The position numbers were made by a program, and so were the translations under genes. From Artemia franciscana (lineage: Eukaryota > Arthropoda > Branchiopoda > Anostraca > Artemiidae), in contig NW_027062617.1 in NCBI RefSeq assembly GCF_032884065.1, positions 1,488,001 through 1,552,000 on the forward strand: a stretch of 64,000 nt of DNA, in the 5' to 3' direction. Shown here piece by piece: positions 1-61,260 of the stretch. The notes beneath the pieces are model-generated. The model was not told the origin of the DNA, ran no database searches, and saw only the letters and a list, made by a program, of their open reading frames with translations. Each line of letters opens with the position of its first letter. Position 1 is the stretch's first letter.

Positions 1-2236
1 TTGACGCGTAGCTCCAATTCAATTTAAGTTCAGGCATGCAATGTGGTGAGATAGAAGGTCGAACACTTTGTGAAAATTGATCGCAGCTAGATCATCAAAA
101 TGACCATGGGTCTGAGGCCGCTTTAGAATGTGGTCAAACATTCTTACAAGTCATACGGAAGTCCCGCACTTTAACAGTCCTCCCTATTGATATTTGTCTA
201 TGGATTCACGAAATTGAGACAACAGGCGGCGGAGTATGAAAGACTCATCAATTTTGCAAAGCATGGGTTAAGGAAATGGGTCTCAAGTCATCACAGCTTT
301 TTTGTGGGGGGGCGATTATTTTTGGAGTGACCTGTATGTGCACTTTTTCCGCAGCGAGGGAAACACAGCGGACGCAAAACACAGGATAATCAAAATGGAG
401 AGTGGGAGAATGGGACCCAATTTAGACAAAGACGTCCCCCCTCCCCCGTCTGAAAGACTTTAATACTAATTTTCCTGAATCTTTTTTTCTGTATCTACTT
501 GTGAATGATATTTTTCAATTTCAGCCCTGATGACTTCTTTTTATTGTGAAAATCTATATCGGAATAAACTAGTAAATCTGACAGAACTTGCGAAAACTTT
601 CTATAGGACAATCCTGTTAAAAAAAAAAAAAAACTTTAAGGTACATGGTACAGTGCATATAATCGGGTCAAGATGTAGATAGCCAGGAAGACACAAAATC
701 AAAAAGTATATTTTAATGGGCAAAGTTCTCTGAAGGTTAAATTGTGGATTTATGTGGTTTTCTCAAAATAAAGGACAGACAAAAGGGAATCTTCAGATAA
801 GAGGTTTAAAATATGTTTACAGGGGTTTTTACTTTTTATGCAACTATAGTGTCAGTGTCAAGCAACGCTTTTGGATTACAGCCTTTTCTTTAGAACTAGT
901 AATTTTTTCTTTCAAGAGTCCAATAAATTCAACCATGTTTTTATGAACAAACGAATATCTCAGCAAAGTTTTTTTTTACATTCCTACTGCTTGCGCTCAT
1001 AATTATTGATGTTCTAATATCTGTTGAGCTAAAAGAGTTTTTGCTGAGGTGTAGAAAAAAGTATTTGTAGAAAAACCATGTTTAACAGTGTTCTACCAAT
1101 CCTGTGTTTCTAGTTTTGTCATTTGTAATTTAACAGAAGAAAATCTAGTTTTGTCATTTGTAATTTAACAGAAGAAAAGAACCAGTTTGATGTGAGCGAT
1201 TCCGTATTATATAATAATTAAAAAAACAAGTTTTTTGCAATTGAAAGTAAGGAGCAACATTAAAACTTAAAACGAACAGAAAGTATTGCGTATATGAAGG
1301 AAACTCCCCCCTTGTCAATACCGCACTTTTTACGCTAAAATTCGAATTTTGTCCTAAGTCTTTAAGAAGGACTCCTGAATCACAAAGGCTGTTTATTTAG
1401 AATTATGCTTTTATTTTTCCTTACCTTTCTTATGGTTGATCTGGTTGGATTAGTACTAATAAATCTCTTCTCTTTTCGCTTCAAAGAGCCCTAAATTTAT
1501 TTATTTATATAACTCTCATCATTCACATAACATGATAAGACGAAGTAGAGGAAATAAACACAAAATAGACAAAAGAAAAGCACAAGAAGAAGAAGAAACC
1601 GATTACTCCACTAACTCTTGTCATAGCAACGACATTTAAGGATAAAAATAAACCATGAATTAGTAACAAATGTAAAAATTACCACACGATATAAGGTCAC
1701 GACACAGACATATAAAATCCAAAGTTTTCAACAAGACGGAGCAAAAAAGGAAAAGAAAAAGGAAAACAAACAAACAACAACAACATAAGTAAAAATGACA
1801 CAAAAAAAATAAGCAACTCGAAAAAAAAAAGGCACGGACTACTGAAGTAATATAAATGCCATTCATGGGCAGTCGTATTAACTTTTATTGTGTTTAGCTA
1901 TTACTCTAGCTACTGCAATATTCGATTCAGTAATTTTAAACTTACGGACAATTTGGTCTTGCTTTGCCAGGGTGGAATGTGGAGTACATATTTTGCAAAA
2001 AAGAAGAAAAGTGAACGTATTTTAGCTCGGTTAGTATTAAATAACAGTTTCCAAAAGGGTGAAATATACACAATATAAAGGAGAGCATTGCATTAAAAAG
2101 GCTAGCTAGCAAATGCCAGTTGGATCTGAACTTGCTGGAAATTATTCGCGCATAACAGACGGATATTCGGCGGGTTAGATGTTACATAAGGAGGTACCGG
2201 GTGTGGGGTATAGATAAAACCTTTAGAGAGACCTAC
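1..2236. other. Non-genic AT-rich sequence with one dispersed-repeat fragment
   Basis: No convincing coding sequence. A copy of the dispersed palindromic repeat family (inner part with CAAGTTTTTTGCAATTGAAA) begins near 1219 and runs to about 1410. A perfect 38-base tandem duplication (unit starting CTAGTTTTGTCATTTG) sits at about 1109-1177. Confidence 0.5.
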
Positions 2237-4230
2237 TTACAAGATATGATCGACAGGCTGAACGGAAGAATTCCCGAGTTTGACTGAATTTAGTAGATCA
2301 TTCTTCCAGTTAAAAAGGACTATTTCCGACTTGGTAGAATTGAAATGTAGACCAATCTTAAGGTATTCTACTTGGTGGATTGCAAAAACATCACTAACTC
2401 GTATTATAGTACGGATAAGATTCAAAGCATCGTCAGCTTAACAAATTAGTGACAGATTTCTTGACGATAAAATCAATGAGGATGGACATAGATCCTGGGC
2501 GTCAAGGACGTAGCTATTAAATAGACCAGGCGAAGAAACTGCTCCATGACATGCACCTCCTAAAACCGGAATAAGCTTCGTTCGAGCAACTGGAGGCATA
2601 TTTTTGTCGAGCAGTAATTTCAGTTATGGCTTAGCCCTTGTTTGGAAGCTTTCAGAAGCATTGCAGGGTGTATTAGCGAGTCAAAGGCACGATTGACATA
2701 ACAACTAGCCAGAGCAAGACATTCTTCAGCAGATTTTGCATCAATTAGAGCGTTTGCCACGACTGTAAGTGCATCTGCATATCCTGTTCCTCGTTTGAAC
2801 CCGAGCTGATGTGGTGGAGCGTAACATGTCCTTTCAAGATTGTCTCTGAAGAGAAGCTCCAAAAGTTTACTGAGAGATGCTGCAACAGTAATTGGTCAAA
2901 AAGAGGAAAACTGAGGATCTGTCCTCCCCTTTTTTAAGAATGAGTGTAAGTTCACCAATACAAAATGTAGCTGGAGCCTTGCACTGAGTGAAAATCACTT
3001 GCATTAAAAGTGAGATCTGCTGAACAAGAAGAGAACCATCATGTTTCAGATGCATAGCACCAACATGATCAATACCAGTAGATGATTTCTACTTTAGTTG
3101 ACAAATAGCTTTTTCAACGGACTTGATAGTAACGACAAAATGGGTATGCTGGGAAGCAGCTGACATTTCTCCAAGCTTCGCTTTGTAAAGTTGCTCAAGC
3201 TCAGGATCCGGTGAAGAAAATTCATGTTAATAGTAGAAATACCATCTATCATTTGAAATATCAGAGGTATGAGCAGAAGAAGCATAAACCGCGCTTGTGA
3301 AATCATTCTGGAAAGATAATTCCGGTCTAACTTTGCCCTAGCAATATTACTATTCATGAAATTTTCCCTGTGAACTGCGAGAGCTTTTAAAAACATTCTT
3401 TTTGTACGGACGCGCAAATCATTTGGGATACCGGTTTTGGATGACCACAATCTTTCCGTAACAAAAACCAAAATTTTGCATGTTGGCAAGAGGAAACAAG
3501 TTCGTGATTTGAAGACCAACCGGGAACAATACCATTACAAACTCTACGAAGAGAAACTGCTTGATCTTCTGCAAAACGAAGTGCAGGACAAATTTCTGCA
3601 GAGTAGACATCCAAGCATAACCAAGCAATAGACATCCGAATAGACATCAAATAGACATCCAAGCAAGAATATTTCAATGTCAGGAAGCTGAAGTGATTTA
3701 TGTGAAAGGTGGAAGAGAATAAGAATCTTGTCTAAAATAATTCTAAAGTCTAAAATAATTCCGAATTAATTTTTGACCAATTGCGAACAAATTCAGAGAC
3801 TTGGATAATACAATTGATGGGATGAGGAGCCTACTTCTCTATTTGGAAAGAAAAATTAGAAGATTGTCTGAAAGCTGGAATTCACACAGGACTTTCAACC
3901 GGTTAGTAACAAGATCAGAGAAAGCTGCGACACGATCCAGGTTCGATGTACAGGAGGATGTGTGTATATAAGTAAAAACATATTCTTTATCAACAACACA
4001 AATAAATCACCAAAAAAGCCTTTAATCAGACTAGATGGTTTGGAGCCTAATTCACTTAAATCACAATTAAAATCCCCTATGATCGCACATTGAAGCCATA
4101 AACTCTCTTTTTTTCTAAACAAGATCCTAATTTTTGACAGAACAGGGCAAAAAGACACTAAGATTCGAAGCATATCACCATTTATCATAAAACCACACCA
4201 GGTCACTAAACAATTTATTTATAACCAATG
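2237..4230 (-). pseudogene. Decayed non-LTR retrotransposon (LINE family 1)
   Basis: Minus-strand fragments in the order expected for a LINE ORF2: endonuclease motif IGDFNCDLS at about 4090-4060, a linker with VPGWSS and AKFW (3677-3387), the pre-RT region (3519-3094), and RT blocks with LTLILKKG (about 2930) and HQLGFKRGTG followed by RAFDSLIH (2862-2620), continuing to 2237. Frames shift repeatedly and stops interrupt the reading, so it is dead. The part above 3547 also belongs to the left arm of the large inverted repeat. The type resembles CR1/Jockey-like elements; the clade is not certain. Confidence 0.8.
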
Positions 4231-5823
4231 TAATAAAATCACATTTGATTCCAATACATATTGTAAGACATCACATAGTTGTATTTACAGTTGAAAATAG
4301 TGATTGGCTGATAGATATCAACACAACCGGCTCTATAAGTAAATACACATCTGCAGAGCCGCCATTTGGGGGGTCAGGGGGGGGGGCAAATGCCCACCCC
4401 AGATTTTCCAGGGGGGCCCAAGCTTCCACCACAAAGGGCCCTTTGCGTGCCATAATAATCCGTTATGTCCAACATAATCGATTTTGTCCAATTGATTTGA
4501 AATTACTGCACGCCTATTAACCAAACAGCGTAATTACTTGACGACCCTTGGGGTAATTACGCTATTTGCTATTAATCATTGTAAACTTTGAAAGTAGGTT
4601 AGATACATAATAAAATTCTCGAGTTCTGTCAAATGCCCATTTCCTAGATGATTACGCGATCTTGGGGGGGGGGGCCAAGATGGAGTTCATGCCCACCCCA
4701 AGATTTGGTCCAAATGGTGCCTCTGTACATCTGCACTTTTTTTTTGAAGTCTTAGGCTTAATAACCTTTTTTGGAAAGAAAATTTCAAAAGCCAAGTTCT
4801 AAGTACAGTTTCGCCTTTTGTTCAAAGATCTGGCAATATTTTTATAGGATCTATCAAATTTTACAAGAGCAGAAAAAGGAGAGACAAGAGGTTGATATTG
4901 ATAGATCAAACCCTCAATTATGCCAGTGAAATTTTTTTTAATCCCACTTCCTATTTCTATGCCTTAGAAGATTGTATATAAGAGACCTCTAAATATGTTT
5001 TAATTTTAGCAAACAAATCTTCTTTACTATTTTGGTTTGAGTTTACAACTTTTTAAGCTTAGGTTTTGAAATAATGAATCTAATTAATGATTTGGGCAGG
5101 ATTTTAAACTATATTGTTTTTTGTTTTTTTTTTAAACTTTTTACATAAATTTTGAAAAGCTTATGCATGGAAGTTAACAAAGGTATAAAGCCCAAAACAG
5201 TTTGCTTTATCCTAAATTGGGCCTTATATTTTTCACTGGAATTATGACTTTTAGAACATGAAATTTTTTGTCTAAAAGTGGATGTCCTTTTGGAGAGGGA
5301 AGGCTTAACTAGATATTTCAAAACACCTTCCCAGATGAAAATTGAGTATTTATGTTTCAAAACAACATCTACCAAACTCAAATACTTTCAAAGATGGTAA
5401 AAGGTCTTCACCTAAAATATTGTTGTGTTGGTGAAACTCTAGATAAAGGGGCTCTTTACCCCTTGGAAAGTAGCAGATTTAGAGGAATAAAATTTTTCAG
5501 AATGAGTTCAGAGCCTAAGTTATGACCTAAAAAGATATTTTCCAGCTCATAACTCCTTACTAATTTCTAAGGCTCAGAAAATTGCTAAAAGAAAGAACCT
5601 TTTTAACCATGAAAAAAAAAACACATTTTCCGATATTTAGACTTGATTCTACTTTTCTATTGCTCTAGGGTTTGGCAACACAACTCTAATGATTTGAGCA
5701 TGTTTGAACTGTATTGGGTTTTTTCCTTTTACTTACTCTCTTTGCGGTCAGCTCCTTTCTCCAGTGTTGGAAGAACGTGACCTAGGAGTAATTGTTGACA
5801 ATGATCCTATATTTAGCACTCAT
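3547..5823. repeat. Left arm of a giant inverted repeat (about 2.28 kb)
   Basis: Reverse-complement partner of 6080-8350. Paired anchor points I checked by eye: 3547 with 8350, 3601 with 8296, 5823 with 6080; position sums stay near 11,900, so the arms are almost colinear with only small indels. The arm contains the 5' half of the LINE, a hAT-type MITE (4354-4725), an unassigned segment with matching ORFs in both arms (5109-5381 and 6521-6817), and at its inner end the 3' portion of another LINE. Confidence 0.93.
4354..4725. mobile_element. hAT-type MITE (copy in left arm)
   Basis: About 372 bases with imperfect terminal inverted repeats, CAGAGCCGCCATTTGG at the left and the complement of CAGAGGCACCATTTGG at the right. 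It is flanked by an 8-bp target duplication, CACATCTG / TACATCTG (7 of 8 match). TIRs starting CAGAG and 8-bp duplications are hallmarks of hAT elements. It has no coding capacity. It contains runs of G/C such as GGGGGGTCAGGGGGG. Confidence 0.85.
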
Positions 5824-6199
5824 ATAGTGAGTTTCAGCATAGCCTTGTAGAGTAAGGAAGCTCATTCAGTCCACTCACCATCTTAGTGGCTCTTCTCTGG
5901 ACATCTTCAAGAATTTTAACATCTTTTTAAAAAAAGGGGGATGCAAGGAGCATGCCTGTCTCAAGCTTTGGCCGAACAAGTCCTTTATACAAAAGGCTCA
6001 GAATTTCAGGAGAACGCGAGGAAATCGTTCTTTTTATGAGCCCTAGTGATGAGCTAGCTGATGCTGCGGCCTTCTTTGCATGAGTGCTAAATTTAAGATC
6101 ATTGTCAACAATTACTCCTCGGTCACGTTCTTCCAACACTGGAGAAAGGAGCTGACCGCAAAGAGAGTAAGTAAAAGGAAAAAACCCAATACAGTTCAA
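5824..6199 (-). pseudogene. LINE 3' fragment spanning the palindrome centre
   Basis: Minus-strand reading gives RGVIVDNDLKFSTHAKKAAA, then SLGLIKRTISSRSPEILSLL and YKGLVRPKLETGM, the C-terminal part of a non-LTR reverse transcriptase, then after a frameshift KILEDVQRRATKMVSGL, the usual closing segment. It occupies the spacer and the inner end of the right arm; the mirrored start of the same segment is at 5760-5823. Confidence 0.75.
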
Positions 6200-8350
6200 A
6201 CATGCTCAAATCATTAGAGTTGTGTTGCCAAACCCTAGAGCAATAGAAAAGTAGAATCAAGTCTAAATATCGGAAAATGTGTTTTTTTTTCATGGTTAAA
6301 AAGGTTCTTTCTTTTAGCAATTTTCTGAGCCTTAGAAATTAGTAAGGAGTTATGAGCTGGAAAATATCTTTTTAGGTAATAACTTAGGCTCTGAACTCAT
6401 TCTGAAAAATTTGATTACTCTAAATCTGCTACTTTCCAAGGGGTAAAGAGCCCCTTTATCTAGAGTTTCACCAACACAACAATATTTTAGGTGAAGACCT
6501 TTTACCATCTTTGAAAGTATTTGAGTTTGGTAGATGTTGTTTTGAAACATAAATACTCAATTTTCATCTGGGAAGGTGTTTTGAAATATCTAGTTAAGCC
6601 TTCCCTCTCCAAAAGGACATCCACTTTTAGACAAAAAATTTCATGTTCTAAAAGTCATAATTCCAGTGAAAAATCTAAGGCCCAATTTAGGATAAAGCAA
6701 ACTGTTTTGGGCTTTATACCTTTGTTAACTTCCATGCATAAGCTTTTCAAAATTTATGTAAAAAGTTTAAAAAAAAACAAAAAACAATATAGTTTAAAAT
6801 CCTGCTCAAATCATTAATTAGATTCATTATTTCAAAACCTAAGCTTAAAAAGTTGTAAACTCAAACCAAAATAGTAAAGAAGATTTGTTTGCTAAAATTA
6901 AAACATATTTAGAGGTCTCTTATATACAATCTTCTAAGGCATAGAAATAGGAAGTGGGATTAAAAAAAATTTCACTGGCATAATTGAGGGTTTGATCCAT
7001 CAATATCAACCTCTTGTCTCTCCTTTTTCTGCTCTTGTAAAATTTGATAGATCCTATAAAAATATTGCCAGATCTTTGAACAAAGGCGAAACTGTACTTA
7101 GAACTTGGCTTTTGAAATTTTCTTTCCAAAAAAGGTTATTAAGCCTAAGACTTCAAAAAAAAGTGCAGATGTACAGAGGCACCATTTGGACCAAATCTTG
7201 GGGTGGGCATGAACTCCATCTTGGCCCCCCCCCCAAGATCGCGTAATCATCTAGGAAATGGGCATTTGACAGAACTCGAGAATTTTATTATGTATCTAAC
7301 CTACTTTCAAAGTTTACAATGATTAATAGCAAATAGCGTAATTACCCCAAGGGTCGTCAAGTAATTACGCTCTTTGGTTAATAGGCGTGCAGTAATTTCA
7401 AATCAATTGGACAAAATCGATTATGTTGGACATAACGGATTATTATGGCACGCAAAGGGCCCTTTGTGGTGGAAGCTTGGGCCCCCCTGGAAAATCTGGG
7501 GTGGGCATTTGCCCCCCCCCTGACCCCCCAAATGGCGGCTCTGCAGATGTGTATTTACTTATAGAGCCGGTTGTGTTGATATCTATCAGCCAATCACTAT
7601 TTTCAACTGTAAATACAACTATGTGATGTCTTACAATATGTATTGGAATCAAATGTGATTTTATTACATTGGTTATAAATAAATTGTTTAGTGACCTGGT
7701 GTGGTTTTATGATAAATGGTGATATGCTTCGAATCTTAGTGTCTTTTTGCCCTGTTCTGTCAAAAATTAGGATCTTGTTTAGAAAAAAAGAGAGTTTATG
7801 GCTTTAATGTGCGATCATAGGGGATTTTAATTGTGATTTAAGTGAATTAGGCTCCAAACCATCTAGTCTGATTAAAGGCTTTTTTGGTGATTTATTTGTG
7901 TTGTTGATAAAGAATCTGTTTTTACTTATATACACACATCCTCCTGTACATCGAACCTGGATCGTGTCGCAGCTTTCTCTGATCTTGTTACTAACCGGTT
8001 GAAAGTCCTGTGTGAATTCCAGCTTTCAGAAAATCTTCTAAATTTTCTTTCCAAATAGAGAAGTAGGCTCCTCATCCCATCAATTGTAACATCCAAGTCT
8101 CTGAATTTGTTCGCAATTGGTCAAAAATTAATTCGGAATTATTTTGGACTTTAGAATTATTTTAGACAAGATTCTTATTCCCTTCCACCTTTCATATAAA
8201 TCACTTCAGCTTCCTGACATTGAAATATGCTTGCTTGGATGTCTATTTGATGTCTATTCGGATGTCTATTGCTTGGTTATGCTTGGATGTCTACTCTGCG
8301 GAAATTTGTCCTGCACTTCGTTTTGCGGAAGATCAAGCAGTTTCTCTTCG
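6080..8350. repeat. Right arm of the giant inverted repeat (about 2.27 kb)
   Basis: Mirror copy of 3547-5823, separated from it by a spacer of about 256 bases. Differences are scattered point changes and single-base indels (for instance CCTAGGAG versus CGAGGAG near the inner ends). Sequence beyond 8350 is unrelated to that below 3547, which fixes the outer boundary inside the LINE linker region. Confidence 0.93.
7174..7543. mobile_element. hAT-type MITE (copy in right arm)
   Basis: Reverse-complement copy of 4354-4725 within the right arm, about 370 bases, with the same TIRs and flanking duplication (CAGATGTA / CAGATGTG). Sharing of the same insertion and flanks shows that it was present before the segment was duplicated in inverted form. 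Confidence 0.85.
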
Positions 8351-10705
8351 TCATGAATTTAGTGATAAAAAAGGTTTCTTTACCTGCAGTAACTTTCTTT
8401 ATCTAATATAAAAGTTATTTCAGCTCTAATTTGGGTATGCTCATCTTTTTTTTGGTGGGGGATGGAGCTAAATATATAGAGACCCACAAGTATATAAGCA
8501 GAGGTCTAATCCTTTTTCAAATTTCTATGGGAATAGATTTTTTAAATCCTTGTTATAGGTTCAAAATCTTACGCAAGACTGATGGGAATTCTGTTCTAGA
8601 ACCTGTTTTCATACCCTCCGGAGAGAAAGGGAATTACTTGGTTCCCGTTAGAATAATAGCGCATCGCGTGATGCTTCCGTTTCCTGGAAGTAGCGGTACA
8701 CCAACAAGCTTTTGTTCCTAAGAAAATCAATGTACATCTAGACTCTCTACCGGTTCTGCTCAGAGAAAATGGCGGGGAAAATCCCTTGTTTTCGCACGAA
8801 AAAATGGCTGTGAAGCATTAAAATATTGGGATGATGTAAGAACCAAGCCCTTACTTGAGGGAGGACCCTTGCGGGTTTTAAACATGGCAATCAAAGAAGC
8901 CTTGATTTGGCGGGCCCCCTGAAGGTTTTTCCTGCCCCCTGTAGGTCCTTAAAGAACAAACACTCTCTAATACCTAAGAATCAAATCCTATGGAATAGCA
9001 ACCAAAGAAATCCAAATTTGGTGGGCCCTGGAGGCTCTTTAAAGAATCAAAGAAACTATGGCGTTGAAACCAAACCCTTTGACGTAACATGCACCTGCAT
9101 CTCTTAATAAATAATATACTATTACGTAACACGCACCTGCACCTTGAAGAAGTTTAAAAAAAAGTGTCGGGACTTGAAAGGGATTTGAAGGGATAGGCTT
9201 TCATCAAACTAAGTTTGCTATCACTACTTTACAGAGATAAAATTTTACGTGTAAAGCACTATGGATCTGAGCTTTGGGGTTGTGCAAAGGGAGATAGGCT
9301 AGAAATTTTGCTATTAGGATATTATAAGAGGTGGCTAGTAATAAGTAAGCATACAAAAATCTGTATGCTTATATTTATATAATAGTTGTAATGCTTAATA
9401 TTTCTATAAGACATTTATAACACATTTTAGCAATTAAAACAACATCATGATAGATTTTTAGAAATATAGCCAAATACACCTATTTTCAGGACAAATCTCA
9501 TAAATGTTTTGTTGTAATTTTAATCCTTTAAAATCTAAAGTCTTATCAAAAATTTTGTCGGACCATTGCGATGAATATATAGTTAATTACAGACAAGAGA
9601 AAATTAAAGAAAGGCAGTTTTAGTCCTTAGTTATTAAGGTGATGCTATTAAGGATGTAGCCCAGGTCTGAAAATATGATATAGATGATGCTAGTTAATAG
9701 TTATTAGTTTTTATATTAAGTAAAATCTATTTTGTATTCATGCAGTTAAATACGTAACTGAACGTACCGTAACATATGTAACCGTGCGTTACTTAAATAC
9801 GTAATGTACATATTTAAGTGACGACGCTTCTTCCCTACTAGTGTCCTTGCATCAATCCTATAGTGTGTTGCTACAAGTGAGTTCTAATTTTAGGTCTCGT
9901 ATTGCCAACCTGACATCAAACTCGTTAGACTCTCACAGGACAAAAATTATGTTTTAAAGACAAAAAAAGAAGAGAATTCGTTTTCAAAGAAGAAAACCAG
10001 AAAACAAGAAGAAAACGTAAGTTCTTATAACCCAGAGGGAACTTCTCATTATATCATTTTATTGCCCGTATAGGCCACGACACTCGGTTCTGGGGGAATA
10101 GACAAAAACAGGGCTACAAAGTATAACTCAACCTCTTTTCACTAGATTGTCACAAAAACCAAAACTTGAACTCAATAAGAAATTGCAATGAACTAACTAT
10201 GAACCATAAAAATACAAAAACAAGTGAACTCATTTTTTTGTCTGGCCAGTGGGATGCCAGCCAATCTGGGACAGAGTAGATTTAATGGGTCAATTGGAAT
10301 TTCAATATCAATTTATTACTTTTTAATATTCAAAGCCAAGGTATTTAAGAATTTGATTCAAGAAAAATGAATGACTTTAAAGTACGGATGAAAACAATTT
10401 TATACAGGACTGTAATTTAGTTGTAATTTAGTTTGTAATTTAGTTGATAATTAGAGCCAGGGACCCAACAATACCCTTTTTCCTTTTTCTAATATTGAAG
10501 CTTCTAATATTTCCATACTTTCAGAATTTTTTCCTGATCATACCTTGCAAAATACCTTTGTTTTCCATCACTGTTATATGATGTTTACGCTTCCAATGCT
10601 TTCCATCACTATGATGTGATAGAAACGCTTCCAAACCTCTTCCACCTTCCCTTTACCTTCCAAAAGAATGGCAACACTACCAAATTTTAATTTAAACATT
10701 TTTAT
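8351..10705. other. Non-genic stretch downstream of Mcr, with a LINE scrap
   Basis: A plus-strand reading at about 9211-9365 (VKHYGSELWGCAKGDRLE, then YYKRWLVISKHT) resembles the C-terminal part of a non-LTR reverse transcriptase ('lLYGCEvWGf...d.lE....kf.k.lLgv'). A small inverted repeat around 9355-9370 (AAGCATAC / GTATGCTT) and several TACGTAA-like motifs near 9755-9810 are visible. I see no host gene here. Confidence 0.45.

Positions 10706-10706
<1 letters not shown>
10701..10706 (-). promoter_or_regulatory. Possible polyadenylation signal overlapping the Mcr stop
   Basis: AATAAA on the minus strand begins with the last base of the TAA stop. If used, the 3' UTR would be only a few tens of bases. 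Other A/T-rich candidates lie further downstream (toward lower coordinates), so this is tentative. Confidence 0.3.
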
Positions 10707-60039
<49,333 letters not shown>

Positions 60040-60289
60040 CTATAATCAAAACTAAATATAAATTATCTGAACTGGTCAATATGAATATAAAAAAAGCTAG
60101 ATGAAAGGCGTTTTCGTCTTCCACCTAATTGCGTTTTTTGCACCAAAACTATTCTCATTTTGAATTACTGGCAAATCATCTTGCACCATTAATCAAATTA
60201 TCCTGCAAAGATAATAAGACAATAGTTCTAAAATAGTTGAACCAACAAGACACCAACTTCAGATGTAATGAATTCAGCTGGACCAAATT

Positions 60290-61260
60290 TTCATTCTTAG
60301 GTTAATAATTGAGAGGCGCGTTAATTGTCAAACACCTTTGGTCCTCAGTTTTATAGATTATGAGCAAGCGTTCGATTCTGTTGATAGAAGAGTTTTAGCA
60401 AAGGTCTTATCCTTGTAAGGTATACCAGACAAATTCATTAAAATTATTAGTGCTATGTACGATAATAATACTCTTGCGGTTAAGGTAGGAAATGAGGTTA
60501 GTAGCTGGTTTGTAATAACTCAGTAGTTTAGCAGGGTTATGTTCTATTTCTATTTATACGCTTCATTTTGATGGACTTTGTCTTAAGGAGACAGGAAAGG
60601 CGCTGGGAGACCATGGAATAAAATGAGAAGTAAAATCTCTCTGCATTTAGATTATGCTGATGGTTTAAGCATCATCGATGAAAGTGTGAGCAAAATGAAA
60701 GAAAGTTTAGAGATTTTGTGAGTTCAGGGTGCTAGAATATGTTTGAAAATTAATTTTAAGAAGACTAAGTCACTAAGGCTAAGAATAAGTGAAGATGAAA
60801 AGGTGACGCTGGGTAACGAAAAGATTGATCAGGGGGGCAGCTTCACTTACCTTGGTAGTATTATTAGTAAAGACGGAGGGAGCAGTGAAGATGTTAAAAG
60901 TAGAATAGCCAAGGCTCAGGAAGTTTTTTCACAGTTAAATTTTTTTTGGAAGAATAGGAAGATAAGTCTGTATACCAAGATTAGAATAATCGAATGTACA
61001 GCGATGACAGCAGTCAAATTTGGCTCAGAAGCATGGGTGCTCTGAAAAGCGGATGAAGATTTACTAGATGTTTTCCAGAGAAATTGCCTACGGATTGTTC
61101 TGGGTACCCAGCTGACAGACCGTATTTCAAACAGTAGACTGTACAAAAAATGTGGTTCAATCGTTATTTGTAGGTCTGTAATGAAAAAAAGGTTGAGACG
61201 GCTAGGGGATCTTTTGCGGATGAAGGATGACAGATTGTCGTCTGATAGTCTGATAGAATA
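60290..61260 (+). pseudogene. LINE family 2, RT to 3' part
   Basis: Plus-strand frames read GIPDKFIKIISAMYDNNTLA, VKVGNEVSSWF, HLDYADGLSIIDESVSKMKE (catalytic YADD degraded to YADG), then an open 100-codon frame 60743-61045 with LRISEDEKVTLGNEKIDQGG, SFTYLGSIISKDGGSSEDVK and SRIAKAQEVFSQL, and after a stop DLLDVFQRNCLRIVLGTQLT and NSRLYKKCGSI. 5' truncated and frameshifted. It lies upstream of Mcr exon E1, in the next intron. Confidence 0.85.

Noticed and set aside
1660..1866. 68-codon minus frame rich in Phe, Cys and Leu
   Set aside because: It is the complement of an A-rich, AAAAGGAAAA-type stretch with no motif; compositional artefact.
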